A stretch of DNA of 64,000 nt from Vombatus ursinus. Taxonomy: Eukaryota; Chordata; Mammalia; Diprotodontia; Vombatidae. The stretch's first letter is position 1. Every line of letters starts with the position of its first letter. The DNA lies in NCBI RefSeq assembly GCF_900497805.2, contig NW_020954570.1:16381830-16445829 (forward strand), written 5' to 3'. Shown piece by piece: positions 47,481-58,889 of this stretch. Made by a program: the position numbers and the translations under genes. The notes under the pieces were generated by a model that worked only from the letters and a program-made list of their open reading frames with translations, searched no databases and was not told the DNA's origin.

Positions 47481-47794
47481 ATCTGCCATCAACATGGAGT
47501 CATTGAGAATCAAATGAGTTAAAATAAGCAAAAGAAATTTTAAAGTATAAAGTTCCATGTAGCTGCATTTTAAATAGGGGAAAAGGCAACAAATGGGACA
47601 GTTACCACAATTACTACCTACTTTATTTGTAAGACATCCTTTGCTCTGGATGAACATTATTTTGCTGTTTATCTCCTTAGGGAGTCAATTCTTTCTATTC
47701 CTTAACTCTCTTGAAGCTTAGATCTCAAGACGGAAAAATACATTAGTGTAGAACAAACAAAATAGTTGAGAAGGGAAGATTCAGTTCAAAAGTG

Positions 47795-47960
47795 GTGTGG
47801 TGGAAAGAATAATTGTGCTAAAGGAGATGTCAGGAGCTCTGGATTCCAGTCTTGATTCAATCTCTAGCTACAGGTAAATCACTTATGTCCCCAGGGGTTT
47901 TTCAGTTTATGTGTGTATAAAGTAAAAGGATTAAGAAAATCTCTGAGATCCTTTGTGTTA
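47795..47960 (+). mobile_element. MIR-type SINE
   Basis: 'gtggtgtggtggaaagaata', 'ggattccagtcttgattcaa', 'taaatcacttatgtccccag' and a final 'ctctgagatcctttgtg' follow MIR order. Confidence 0.65.
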
Positions 47961-47984
47961 TGACTTGTGCCTTATATTATTGAT

Positions 47985-48240
47985 CTCCAAAATTTTTAAA
48001 ATGGATGTCTTCTTTTTAAAAATAAGCTTTTGTTGTTATTTTGTTTTCTTTACCTTGTCTAAATTTCCCTCCTATCCCTTTCCCCCACTCTCAGAAAGTC
48101 ATCCTATAAATAAGAATATTTTTAAAATGAAAAAAGAAGAGAAAGACAATCAGTAAAAATGATCAATACCTAAAAAGTCCCTGAAAATAGATGCAATGTT
48201 CTACACCTATTGACTTTCCTCATCTGCAAAGAAGTAGGGA
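47985..48240 (-). mobile_element. Old L1 3' UTR (left part)
   Basis: 'cccccactctcagaaagtca' and 'gcaatgttctacacctattg' are of the same 3' UTR type as positions 60-180. The element resumes after the nested repeat at about 48812. Confidence 0.6.
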
Positions 48241-48808
48241 GGGATATAGGGTGTATAGGATATTCAGGGGAACTAGAATCCCTGGGTGTGAGGGCTTGTT
48301 TAGCCCTATTGGAGGCTGCTTATCCACCTTTTTTGTCCACCTAATTCACCCAACTCTCACCTGTGGCTCCAAGAAACTGTAGCATGCACAGCAGCAACAA
48401 CCTATAAAGCTTCTCAGCAGATGGGCTGAGCCAGGTTAAGAGTAACAGATAGGCCTCAATTGTTTGGTGAGTTAGGGAATGTCTACTTCAAGCACATAAA
48501 GACTTCCCCCAGTGAAATGGACAGATGAGAACAATTTCTTCCAATGGCCATTTCTTCTGATGTGCTGAGGCAGGTGCTGTGGAGAGCTTGGGGCTTGTTC
48601 AAATATTGAAGAGGCCAAGGTAATCCTCTGCATCCCAGGTCATCTCCAATCATCTTGCTTTTGTCCTGCCACAGGATTTTGATTTCTCAGGAAGAGAGAG
48701 GCTGATGACTTTGTGCAATTCCACCTCACTTTAATCTAGTTCACACAGAAGTCAAGATATCACCCATGATATCACTGGCCCTCTTAAAAAATGAAAGACA
48801 AAAGACAA
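48241..48808 (+). mobile_element. Unidentified marsupial interspersed repeat, about 570 bp
   Basis: I recognise its blocks as recurrent in marsupial DNA: 'ccctgggtgtgagggcttg', 'aactgtagcatgcac', 'cttctcagcagatgggctga', 'ctgcatcccaggtcatctcc' and the end 'ggccctcttaaaaaatgaaa' with 'agacaaaagacaac'. The tail resembles the RTE-type end GAAAATGAAGGACAAACAAC, which suggests RTE-dependent mobility, but I cannot give a family name. It interrupts the old L1. Confidence 0.55.
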
Positions 48809-48811
48809 CAG

Positions 48812-48925
48812 GAGGAGATGTCTTTTCATTTTTCTTCTTTGAGATGATGCTTCTTTTTTGTTTATTTCACCATATTCCTCCTTCCTTCCTTCCTTTCTTC
48901 CTTTTTTCTTTCTTTCTTTCTTTCT

Positions 48926-48987
<62 letters not shown>

Positions 48988-49400
48988 TTCCTTCCTTCCT
49001 TCCTTCCTTCCTTCCTCTCTCTCTCTCTCTCTCTCCCTCCCTCCCTTCCTTCCTTTCTTCGTTTCTTTCTTCTTGCTTTGCTTTAGCCATTGTACATATT
49101 GTTTTCTTGAGTTCACTTCACTCAAAGTTCCTATAAATCTGTCCTTGATTTCCTGCGTTTATCTTATTAATCAGTTCTTATAGCTCATTAATATTCTATT
49201 ATACTCACATACCATAGTTTGTTTAGCCATTTTCTAATTGATGGGCATGTCCTTTATTTCTTGCTGCCAGTTTAATGTTTATAAGGACTTTTAAAAAAAT
49301 AATGATTTCCTTGTAGTATATGACTAGTAGCAGTTCTCTGGATCAAAGGAGGAGGACATCTTGATCACTTCATGTGATGTTGTTGGGGGCAAGTGGGGAC
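48812..49400 (-). mobile_element. Old L1 3' UTR and ORF2 end (right part)
   Basis: 'attaatattctattatactc', 'gtttgtttagccattttcta' and 'ttgatgggcatgtc' match the complement of the L1 ORF2 C-terminal region. A large pyrimidine microsatellite has expanded inside it. Confidence 0.65.
48878..49066. repeat. (CTTT)n-(CTTC)n-(CT)n polypyrimidine tract
   Basis: About 190 bp of nearly pure pyrimidine on the plus strand, in CTTT, CCTT and CT blocks. All long frames across it are low-complexity artefacts. Confidence 0.97.
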
Positions 49401-50757
49401 TGGGAAGAAATAAGGACATTTCCTTCCAGCAGCGTAACAGCACCCAGGTTAGGCTGAGTTACAATTGTTCTGAGAGATCTACATTTGGTGCAGCAAAAGA
49501 AAGTTAATGGTGAGAGGATTTTATTTGTGGAAGTTTTGAAGAGGATAATGTGTTTAGGTTGGAGAAAATCTCAAGATTGGCAATGAGGGGAAGAATGAGA
49601 TGTGACCCATCTTCCTAACCTCTTATTGTAAGTACTGTCTAGTTTACTTCCTGATTCAAAGTGGCACTGGCATATAACTTTATGCCTAACAAATTTTGCT
49701 CTAAATCCAAAATAATGACATAAATTAAAAAAAAATAAAACTTAGATTCTACCTCACAGCCAGCAAATGGGTAAGGATGAAAAGAGATGAGAAAAAAATC
49801 CCAATACCAACACCAGGTTAACAACATCTTCTAGGATATCTTTAGGATAATTATGAGAAGCTACCCAGCATAGGCTTCCCATCCTGCCAAAATTCATCTT
49901 TGCCCAAAGGCTACTGAAGTTGTTTGTTTTTTTTTTTAATTTGTGATAGGGCTGGCCTGTCCAAAAGCCCAACAATGAGTTTAGAGAGATTGTCTCATTC
50001 ACCTGGGCCCTGGTTAATTACTGCCCTTGAAAGCTTTAAGATCTAAAGTGAGACTTTACTAAGTACTACTGAGTATATACTGCCAAATAGTAAATTTACT
50101 AATAAGTAAATACTTCCATTAGAAGTGCATCTTTTCCCCTACTTGAGCAAGAGCAGTTCATACTTGAATCACAATTCTGCTGAAGATTCATTGCTGTCTG
50201 ACCTTCATAGATATGGGAGTGTACTATTGTTTTGGAGACACAAAGGATTATCTAAGGCCTGCGAAGAATGGATGTATTTGCGTTCTATACCCATCTCTAT
50301 CATCTTAAAACTCAGCCGGCTGTGTTAGATTCTTTAATTAATCTTGCTTGGGCATGAAAGTTGGATTTTGTTTTGTTTTGTTCTCTGCTCTCACTTTTTA
50401 TTTGCATGCGGTAGCACAACACATAAAAATTGGTTTTTGATAGCATTTCTTGCTAAATGTTAGAAGAATGATCATGAGAGAATAATTACTTCCTCATTCT
50501 CTGAAACAAAAACATATCACATTCCAAATCCACAATTCCAAAATTTCTGATATTTCTAACTTCTGGAGCACAATGATACTATTAACGTGGAAGACAGCAC
50601 CAAGTCTCTCCTATCTTCAGTTAAAGATAAAAGAATTAAGTACTCAAATGAGAATTTCAAGACACATATGCACCACTAGACCCACAAGTAGAGTTAATTG
50701 CTTATTAGGAATTGTTAATCAGCTTTTTGACCATGTACTCCATTCCTACCATATTGT
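49401..50757. other. No recognisable gene
   Basis: 49740-49850 has faint similarity to the L1 ORF2 C-terminal region in plus orientation, too weak to call. Otherwise nothing recognised. Confidence 0.4.
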
Positions 50758-50766
50758 TATCATCAT

Positions 50767-50815
<49 letters not shown>
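50758..50815. repeat. (TCA)n-(GCA)n compound trinucleotide microsatellite
   Basis: About six TCA units followed by about 12 GCA units. It adjoins a MIR/THER SINE and probably grew from its trinucleotide tail. Confidence 0.95.
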
Positions 50816-50817
<2 letters not shown>

Positions 50818-50990
50818 CATTTATATAGTCCTTTAACATTTGTAAACACTTAACAAATATTATCTAAGTTATTCTCATGACAGCACTGAAAGGTAGATAT
50901 CATTTTCCAAATCATAGATATGTGGAAACTGAAGTGAATAGAAGGTAAGTGACTTATCCAGGGTTACCATATATTAAATCTTTCATATCT
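50816..50990 (-). mobile_element. MIR/THER-type CORE-SINE
   Basis: 'acacttaacaaatattatct', 'agcactgaaaggtagatatc' and 'ggaaactgaagtgaatagaa' then 'ggtaagtgacttatccaggg' match the complement of MIR with its long 3' arm. Confidence 0.8.
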
Positions 50991-51049
50991 CTGGTTTATC
51001 TTCTTGCTCCTTAACACCTAGAAATGTCATCACAAACTATTTTCCTCTG

Positions 51050-51450
51050 ACTTTCCTCTATATAGCTTCCAAGATTGCATCATCTCTCTGTCAAGACAGA
51101 TAATATGGTACCATACTTCATCATCAGTCTGGAATTACAGTTGAACATTGCATTGTTCAGAGTCTTAAAATCTTTCAGAGTTTTCTTTATAATGTTTTTA
51201 TCATATACAGATGGCTCTCCTGTTTCTAAGCACTTCACATGTCATCAATTCAAATCTTAGCAGGTTTCTCTGAAAACATTTCTTTCATCATTCCTTATAA
51301 CACAAGGTATTTCAATATATTCATATACAACAATTTGTTAAATATTCTGTAATTAATGAGCACTTTCTTAGTTTTCACTTTTTTGTCATTTCAAAAGGAG
51401 TTACTATAATATTTTTTGTGAATATGGATCTTTTAACTCTTTTATCTCTC
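51050..51450 (-). mobile_element. Old L1 ORF2 C-terminal region
   Basis: 'cattccttataacacaagg', 'atattcatatacaacaattt' and 'ggagttactataatatttt' match degraded L1 in minus orientation. Confidence 0.6.
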
Positions 51451-51680
51451 AGCTACCATTTGGGTTTTCTACCATGTCCCCATGCTGGACACCTTGGTCC
51501 CACTCTCCCTTCCCTTTTCATCTTTCTGTTATATGTTGTCTTTTCTGATTAAAATATAAAACCTTGAGGGCAGAGAATGTCTTTCTTTCTACTTATATTT
51601 TTATTCACAGTGCCTGGTACATAGTAACTAAATACTGATAAATGATTGTTGACCATTGACTGACAATTGATCTCTCAACT
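51451..51680 (+). mobile_element. L2 LINE 3' end
   Basis: 'aaaaccttgagggcagagaa', 'cacagtgcctggtacatagt' and 'actgataaatgattgttgac' match the L2 end. Confidence 0.7.
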
Positions 51681-52919
51681 TAGTTGCTCCTTATATGAAC
51701 TCAGTAATCATTGTAGTCTTTTCAGTTATGTGCAATGAATGCAGGGTCCCTAGTCATGCTTATTTGGAGTTACCCAATTAGAAATCATTGCCACTCTTGG
51801 AATAAGAACTCAGATCCTTTGATGTCACAACCAGTGTTCTTTATATTTCAACATGAGGGAAGTAAAGGTGTAAGACCACAGAAGGTGATGAGTCTAGGCC
51901 CTGAAAGCTGATCAACCAGTTCAGGCATTGGCTCATTGGCACTCTTATAGATTTTCATCTTCTCTCACCTGCTTTCTGGGATTTCCATGTGCCTTCAAGT
52001 CCCTATAGGGGGGACAACAGGAAAATCCTTCATCTCACTTTTATTCTGTTCTCTTGTAACAGCTCAAAAATCTTTGGGTGATTTCAAGAAGGGTTTACTT
52101 TGAAGAATTATAGGGGAATATACAAAGGAAAGGTTTACAACTCACAATTTCCAAAGATTCTTCAAACATATGTGCATTCTCCTTAATTTTCTCTTATTTA
52201 ACTTATTTTTTGGTATCTTTGTAAATGAACATTTGGATTAGAGGCATTTCCAAACACAAAGAAGAACCACAAAATACACTTAGTTGCATCCAACCTATCA
52301 TTCAATCTTCTAAGCTTTGAGTTTTAATTAAAAAGGAAAACATAAATTCCTAAATTTATTAGTAATCCTTGGATCAGATGGGAATTGCTAAATTCTAATT
52401 ACTTTTTCTCAACACAAATCCATGAAATATAACAAAAAGCTCCATAAGTTTTAAAACAATCAAACTGAAGAAGTAGTAATCTATGCCTGGGTAAACCTGT
52501 GGGCTACTGAATATTTTAATAGTTGCTGCAGAGCTCAGAGCTAAAATCAGAGGTGAATAGAACTTTGATAATACATTGACAGATGAAACAGTGATACATA
52601 GAAAAGCAACATAACAGTAAAAATATATTACAAAACAAAGCATTGGAGTCATAAAGGTTGGTGCTAATACATCATTCAAGTGTGGATCAAGATAGGTTTT
52701 GTGTACAATCTTTAAAAGGCTAAAGGAGACATAGAGCTGCTACCAGTATGCCATTCAACACTGGGGGACATAGTATATAGTTCCCATGTGGGTTAAAGTT
52801 TATGTTACAGCAATAAAAGTGTACAGAATACACTGTGCTTAATATATGGCATATAATATTTGAGTGCATGAAATTAAATGGAATAAAAGTTCTATTTTCC
52901 ATTCTGAAGCCAGATTATG
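51681..52919. other. No recognisable gene or repeat
   Basis: A 94-codon minus-strand frame at 52395-52679 is hydrophobic but shows no family signature and no supporting splice context that I can judge. Confidence 0.4.
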
Positions 52920-52924
52920 AAAAC

Positions 52925-53128
52925 AGGAGAGTCTCCTTATATATCTCATTCATTTATAGAGCCATCCCTAACAATTAGAACTGGGATGAGTTATCTCAAG
53001 AATGGTCTTTGGACTTAGATTGGATGGCTACTTCCCAGGCATGTGGTAGAAGGTACTCTTTTTCATCTATGGACTGGATTAACTGACCTCTGGATCCCCC
53101 AAGACAGAGATTTTATGATTCATTCATT
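52925..53128 (+). mobile_element. CR1/L3 LINE 3' end
   Basis: 'aactgggatgagttatctca', 'ttggatggctacttcccagg', 'actggattaactgacctctg' and 'gagattttatgattcattca' match the CR1-type ORF end and its short terminal repeats. It is one of the oldest elements here. Confidence 0.75.
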
Positions 53129-54165
53129 CATTCAACAAATATTTACTGATTTCTGACTTAAAAGACATTGCTTTTGCTACTACAGTCAATATTATTTTGT
53201 AAAAGTTTATCCTTTATGCTATTAATTAATCAAACTAAAACTCATTTTTGATTTTTCACAAATAGGGATAGCCTGAGTTAAAATTGGAATACAATGCTAT
53301 TGGCTAAAGAAGGAAAAAAGATAAAAACAGTGCTGCATAAAATTGGAACAAATTTCTGGGAATCTGAAGTGATAGTAACTGAAGTGAAAATTCATGTTCT
53401 TTAGCATGCTCCATTCTTCTGTTTTACAGACTCCTTGTTTATTGACCCCTAAAGCATAACTCTTTATCCAAGTACTCCTCATTTTGTAAATGTCTCACCT
53501 CCTTCTTTTTCAATGCAATTTCAGTTGCTGGACTTGAGGTTAATTGCTATTTTGGTATGGTCCATCTGTAGCCATAGGCCCTAGGACAATGAGGGCATTT
53601 TTAATGTAGTCAAACAAACAAGCCAGCTAGCAAAACCTGACTTTATAACTTGTTCTGGCACCTTGGATACTGAATGCATTTATTTATTTTAAATATCCAA
53701 CTAAAATGACTTCTTTTTTCTATTCTACAATTAAATAAAAAACAGTATTAGATCATTTGTCCTTGTCTCAATTTTTAGTTATTTATTTTGAAAAAATAAG
53801 CTTCTATCCTTCATATAAATTTGTCCTTTAAATCCACATTTAAGGGGTATTTGTGTTCCTCTAAAGCAACAGATTATGAAAATAAGTATCTATAAACATA
53901 TATTGCTTTGGAGCATTACAATTATAATAATATATAGCAAAATAAATAATTAGTATTTTGCAAAGTACCATGATCACATTATTTTTATATGAAATATTCA
54001 GCTACTTCCAAGTAAAGCTTATAACATCTACAGCATTGATTATGTTCTCTTGTCTACAGATCAAGAACTAAGTATCAGATGTTTTCCCATTTAAAAGTTT
54101 AGTGTAGGTAGGGGGTGATATAGGAGAAAAGCTCAGTAAACCTTAAGACCTCATTAAGAACAGAT
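53129..54165. other. No recognisable gene or repeat
   Basis: Nothing recognised. Confidence 0.4.
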
Positions 54166-54208
54166 GTGAGAGAGAGAGACAGAGAGACAGAGAGACAGAG
54201 AGAGAGAG
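54166..54208. repeat. (GAGA/GACA)n simple repeat
   Basis: Short purine-rich tract. Confidence 0.9.
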
Positions 54209-54657
54209 CATTCTTCCATCTCCTCACTCCCATATCAGTAAGTTAAAATAAATAACAGCTACACCATTCTAAAAAGGTAATAGGAAAGAGCTGGTGTGCT
54301 TTTGTAAGAACCTGTTTGATATAATGACTTCATTGGGAGCAGGTAATACAATAGTGGCTGTGCTCTTTTTCAAACTTTTCCTCTTTGTTTTCTGGGTCAA
54401 TATTCATAAAATTGCTCTACTTCAGACATGAGATCTAAATATAAAAAAAAAATCCACTAAATATAGAAGCCCATATTTGCCATACTTATTATTTAGGATT
54501 TATGTTCTCTCTACTTCAAAACTGGATTTAAGATGATTTACAGAATTAAATCAACATAAAGGGAACAATTGGATATTATGATACATAGACACAAGGGTAA
54601 AGGAAAATATCAGACACCTGAGATACATCTAATGCAAAAGGAAACCTGTTGGGTCAT

Positions 54658-54662
<5 letters not shown>

Positions 54663-54692
<30 letters not shown>
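54663..54692. repeat. (GT)n microsatellite
   Basis: About 14 GT units. Confidence 0.95.
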
Positions 54693-54695
<3 letters not shown>

Positions 54696-55634
54696 AAATG
54701 TTTAAAAAGTATTCTTGAGTTTTTTTGCATTTTTAATATCCCTAGCACACCAATACCAAACACATAATAACTATGTAATAAATATTTTGATTTATTTATT
54801 TTGGTATTTTCAGCTATGTTAAATAATTTCTATACAATTAATTGGATCTACTACATGGCAATCCAGCACAGCCAATATGATGTCTGAAATCATTTGAAAC
54901 TGACCACTCTATTATTTGAAGACATGTATATATGCCATTTATTTTTTGGTGAGAAAACATGCCCAGAAAGATGGAATGGCTGGCCAAGTCTTAATCTGTT
55001 ACCAAAACAAATAGGATGCATTGTAACAGGTCAAATGTTTTCAAATAGTTTAAATCAACATTCTAAATTGATAAATAGAAAAACTCTTCTCCTTACCTCA
55101 AATCTATTGGCTTTTGTATATTTTCCCTGAGTTATCCAGGGCTAGTACACTGGCATATTTAAATGTCACAATTGAATTTTATATCAAAAGATTTTCTTAT
55201 TTCTAATTTCATAAGTATTATGATATAGAATTTGAAATATTAATAACATTTGCTCTCTTTTGAAAACATAGTTTATTTCACTGAAATAAACTAACATTTA
55301 AAAGGATAAAATTGCCTGTCTTCATGTTTTTAAAAATAGTACTAGCATTTGACTTTTATTAGTAAAATTATAAACACCATCATAAAATTGAACTTTGCAA
55401 AATATCATTTTGCATTTATTAGGTTACTCCTGCTGTCAATAGGGGAATGAATATGATTAAATGCACTATTATTGTTTCTCTAGTGTTCTCTGGAGTCTGA
55501 GACTGGTAAAACCTTATAATATTAATGACAAAAAGTTGTCCCATTCTCAAACTTTATAGTCAGAGTGTTGATTTTCTAGTATTTATTTACCTATTCAATA
55601 AAGAAGTTCCAATAAAACTAAGGCATAAATGAAT
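54693..55634. other. No recognisable gene or interspersed repeat
   Basis: Very AT-rich. Contains an 11-bp inverted repeat with a 3-base loop at 55269-55293 ('tagtttatttc' and 'gaaataaacta'). Confidence 0.4.
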
Positions 55635-55900
55635 ATTAGATAGAGTGTTGTACTCTCACAAAGACCTAAGTTCAAAAACCCTGATATTTACTATTTATGT
55701 GACTATGTGTTAGTTATTTAACCTCATTTATCTCCCCTGTAAAGAGAATGCCTTTATTTTCTACCTCACAGGATTGTTTGGTGCTCAAATGAGAATGTAG
55801 GACATTCTACAGGCTGTTGCAAAATAATCTTACTGCATTTTTTAACCTACCAAAGATTAAAAATGCACTAACTGTGTAAGATCTTATAAATGTTAGCTAT
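55635..55900 (+). mobile_element. MIR/THER-type SINE split by a hairpin element
   Basis: 'gtgttgtactctcacaaaga', 'ttatgtgactatgtgttagt' and 'cacaggattgtttggtgctc' follow MIR order. The SINE tail 'cttataaatgttagctatta' follows the hairpin at 55806-55872. Confidence 0.7.
55806..55872. mobile_element. Possible mariner-type MITE
   Basis: 'acaggctgttgcaaaataat' and 'cttactgcattttt' resemble the terminal repeats of mariner-derived MITEs (ACAGG...GCAAAA...GTGCA). The right part carries the inverted 'aaaaatgcactaa'. The far right arm is decayed, so it is not certain that this is a complete element. Confidence 0.4.
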
Positions 55901-55904
55901 TATC

Positions 55905-56355
55905 AGGGAATCACGGAATTTTAAGCTGGAAGAGATCTTAGAAACTATAAATATACACATGGCTAACAGAGATCTTCACTATAGTATATATAACAAGTAA
56001 TTGTCCAGCTTCTACTTGAAGATCTCCAGTAATGATGAAACCACCCACTTCCTGAGGCAGCCTGTTCCACTGTGGGATAGCAGTCATTGTTAGGAAGTTG
56101 CTGTTTTGTTTCCTCTGACATGAAGCTTTAATTTTCCTTTTTGGAATTTCCACTAATTGTTCCTGGTTCTCCTTTCTGGGATCAAACTTAAGAAGCATTT
56201 TCTTTTTTCTCATGACCCAACCTTCAGATATACTTGGAGACAGATTCTATGTTTCCCTTTAGCATTCTTTCAAAGGATTGTTAGGTTCTTCAATCAATTG
56301 TCATATGAAATAGACTCAAGACCCTTCACTCTCCTGATAAGCCTTATCTTTAACT
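55905..56355 (-). mobile_element. CR1/L3 LINE fragment
   Basis: The complement of a CR1-type ORF end: 'cctgaggcagcctgttccac', 'tgttaggaagttgctgtttt', 'ccactaattgttcctggttc', 'tacttggagacagattctat' and 'cccttcactctcctgataag' occur in the expected order. Confidence 0.75.
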
Positions 56356-56464
56356 GAACACTGTTGGCTAAAATGCTAGACATTTGCTTTTATCTTATTC
56401 TATTTTGAGATGAAGAACTAGTCAATCTTTTTCATAATGGTCCTTAATATTTCAATGAGATATA

Positions 56465-56695
56465 CAATAATTAATGTACCTTTATTAAGAAAATACTGTA
56501 TGCTAGATACTAGATATACTGAAGTTGAAATGCAATAATTTTTGTCCTTAAGGATCTTACAATTAAATAAAGGATAAGGCATGCCAACAAATAAAGTACA
56601 AAGTAGAATGTGACTGGCGAAAATGAGATTCAGACAAAGTACTTTGAAAAGTTTGAATAAGGAAACCTGGGAGGATTATAAAAGGCTAAAAGAAG
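56465..56695 (-). mobile_element. L2 LINE 3' region (left part)
   Basis: 'cctttattaagaaaatactg', 'tgctagatactagatatact' and 'gtccttaaggatcttacaat' match the complement of L2. Confidence 0.65.
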
Positions 56696-56709
56696 ACAAG
56701 GGAAAGGGA

Positions 56710-56940
56710 AGGAATAAGCATTTATTAAGTACCTACTCTACTCTAGGCACTATGTTAAGCACTTCACAAGTATTTCATTTGATCTCCACAACAATCCTGA
56801 GGTAGGTACCATTATTAACCCATTTTCACAAAATTGAGACAAACAAAGGCTAAGTCACTCGCCCAGGGTCACACAGCTGGCAAATCAGGTCTTCCTGACT
56901 CCAGGTCCAGCATTCTAGCAATTGTACCTCCTAGCTGACT
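56710..56940 (-). mobile_element. MIR/THER-type CORE-SINE with complete tRNA-like end
   Basis: 'tttcatttgatctccacaac', 'cctgaggtaggtaccattat', 'cgcccagggtcacacagctg', 'gtcttcctgactccaggtcc' and 'acctcctagctgac' cover the long 3' arm, CORE and tRNA-like head in the complement. Confidence 0.88.
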
Positions 56941-57049
56941 TGAAGAAAATCAGCAGATAAAGAAAAGAACAGAGTTCCTTACAAAGAAAAGGAGGGTAGC
57001 TCATATGGATGAATAGGGGTGATTGCATGATGAAACCACGGAAGAATTA

Positions 57050-57480
57050 GTGGTTCAGTTATGTGTATGAAGGAGAGTTTGAGCAAGATTGTAGAAAACA
57101 AGCTATATATGAAATTAATAGGATGTAATTAAAAGAGGGAAGGCAATAGAAAAAATAGGGGTTGTGAAGTTTCCTATGGGAGATGGGATTTTAGTTGGAA
57201 CTTAAGTAGGGCAGGAAGGATAGAGTCCTATGAGACACCAATGCATTGACAGTAGGAGGAAGATAGAGCAATAAAGAAGGTTGAGAACTAGTGGTTAAAA
57301 AAGTAAATGAAAAAGTAATGTCACTGAAGCCAAAGCGAAAGACAGGAGAGAGGGCTCATATTTGTCAAAGGCTACAGAAATTCAAGAAGGTAAAGGATTG
57401 AGGGGGAAAAGGAAACAATGAATGTATCAGTTAAAGAGTAGTCAGTGTTCTTGAATAGAGCAGTTTCAATAGTGATGGGA
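57050..57480 (-). mobile_element. L2 LINE fragment (right part)
   Basis: 'gaaattaataggatgtaatt', 'aaaagagggaaggcaataga' and 'agatgggattttagttggaa' parallel 60000-60100 in the longer L2 copy. Similarity fades after about 57260. Confidence 0.6.
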
Positions 57481-57539
57481 TCAACATAAAAAGGTTGAGG
57501 AGTCAGTGGGTAGGTATTAAGGAAGTAAAAGCAACAACA

Positions 57540-57690
57540 AAAATTATGTTTGTATATATAATATGCATAAATATAAGTTTATATATAATATAATTATATA
57601 TTTATATAATATATAATAGCTAAGTATATACATATATAATAGTATATATGTATGTGTTTTTGTGTATATACATATATATTACTTCTAGAA
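57540..57690. repeat. TA-rich simple repeat
   Basis: TATATA, ATAA and TATG units. Confidence 0.85.
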
Positions 57691-57994
57691 GTTTACCAGT
57701 GAAGGAGTAGGATTAGATAGAGTGTGCGTCGCCAAATCCAGTAAAAGTATGATTTTAGTTCTTTTATTTTTTTAGAGTAGTGAGACCTTAGCATGTTTAT
57801 AGAGATTAAGGAAAAGGTCATCTACAAATATCATCTAATCTCAGTAATCTCAGAGAACAGAGAAAAAGCACAAAAGGCTGGAGAAGGGTCACAAAAGCTG
57901 TAGGCCTAAAAGAAAGCAAAGGTTTTAAAATGAGATGAGCAACGCGATTGTAGAAAAATCAGAAAAAAAGGTTGCTAGATAAAAGCTAAGAAGG

Positions 57995-58115
57995 CAATGT
58001 AGGGTATACTTGAAATAACACTGAAATTGTAATCAAAGGAAGAGGACCTTGGTTCCAGTCCTACCCATGTGACTCTGGTCAAGCCACCTAACTCATCTGG
58101 TTCTTATTAGGCACT
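57995..58115 (+). mobile_element. MIR-type SINE
   Basis: 'ttggttccagtcctacccat' and 'gtgactctggtcaagccacc' match the MIR B-box and CORE region. Confidence 0.6.
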
Positions 58116-58885
58116 GTAGCTGACTACTACTTCTATCTTTTATCTTCTTTGCATCAGCGTTCATACCCTATTAAGAGAGTATATGGCCCATAAACTTGAA
58201 TTTTCTGGAGTAGGTTATGGAACATTTTCCTTTTCTTACTCTAAGTATGAAAGTCAGGCTATTATTTCTTCAAGTGAAGTGACTCTTAAAAAGAGAATAA
58301 AATGGCTCTGTTTATGTCAAAGATAAATTGGCATGTCTCCTGAATGGATGAACTCATTTAAGTCTTAATTTGAGGATGGTTACTGGTCTTAACTACTTCA
58401 TCTGGTTGTTGTAACCTCCCAACATACAAGCTGTTCCTTTTGGAGGAATGTCCATTTCCTTCCATTGCTCTCAAAGGGAGCCAAAGTTCAGAGCAGTCAA
58501 ATATCAGCACACTACATCAACTATTCTGATAAAGCAGGAAAATTTGAATGACAGATGCAGAAGACAGGGTAAGGGCTTATATTAGTATTTCATCCATCAG
58601 GACAGAGACATAATCTCCAGGTCAGTAATATTAGAAGACATGAAGAAAGCCAAAGAAAAGGAGATAAAGTATAAATTTGAAATAATCACCTATTTGGATC
58701 TGATATGTAATATGTGTGTTGATGATAATATTTAGTTCTCTGTAGTAGATTTTGAACCAATCAGTCTCTAGATGCAATATACTCTGATACATGAAATGCT
58801 GATCAAAAATCCTTGAATGAATGGTAACCCTTTCTCAGGTAAGTACAGCATATTTTAAAATATGGAGATTGATTAAAGAGAGTTT
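58116..58885. other. No recognisable gene or repeat
   Basis: Nothing recognised. Confidence 0.4.
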
Positions 58886-58889
58886 AATT

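Noticed and set aside
48752-49136. Frames of 87-112 codons rich in K/E/R or F/L/S
   Set aside because: Produced by the polypyrimidine microsatellite on both strands.
50776-50815. CAG-type triplets as a polyglutamine- or polyserine-coding exon
   Set aside because: The array directly abuts a MIR/THER SINE tail, and the open frame around it is short and lacks any domain.
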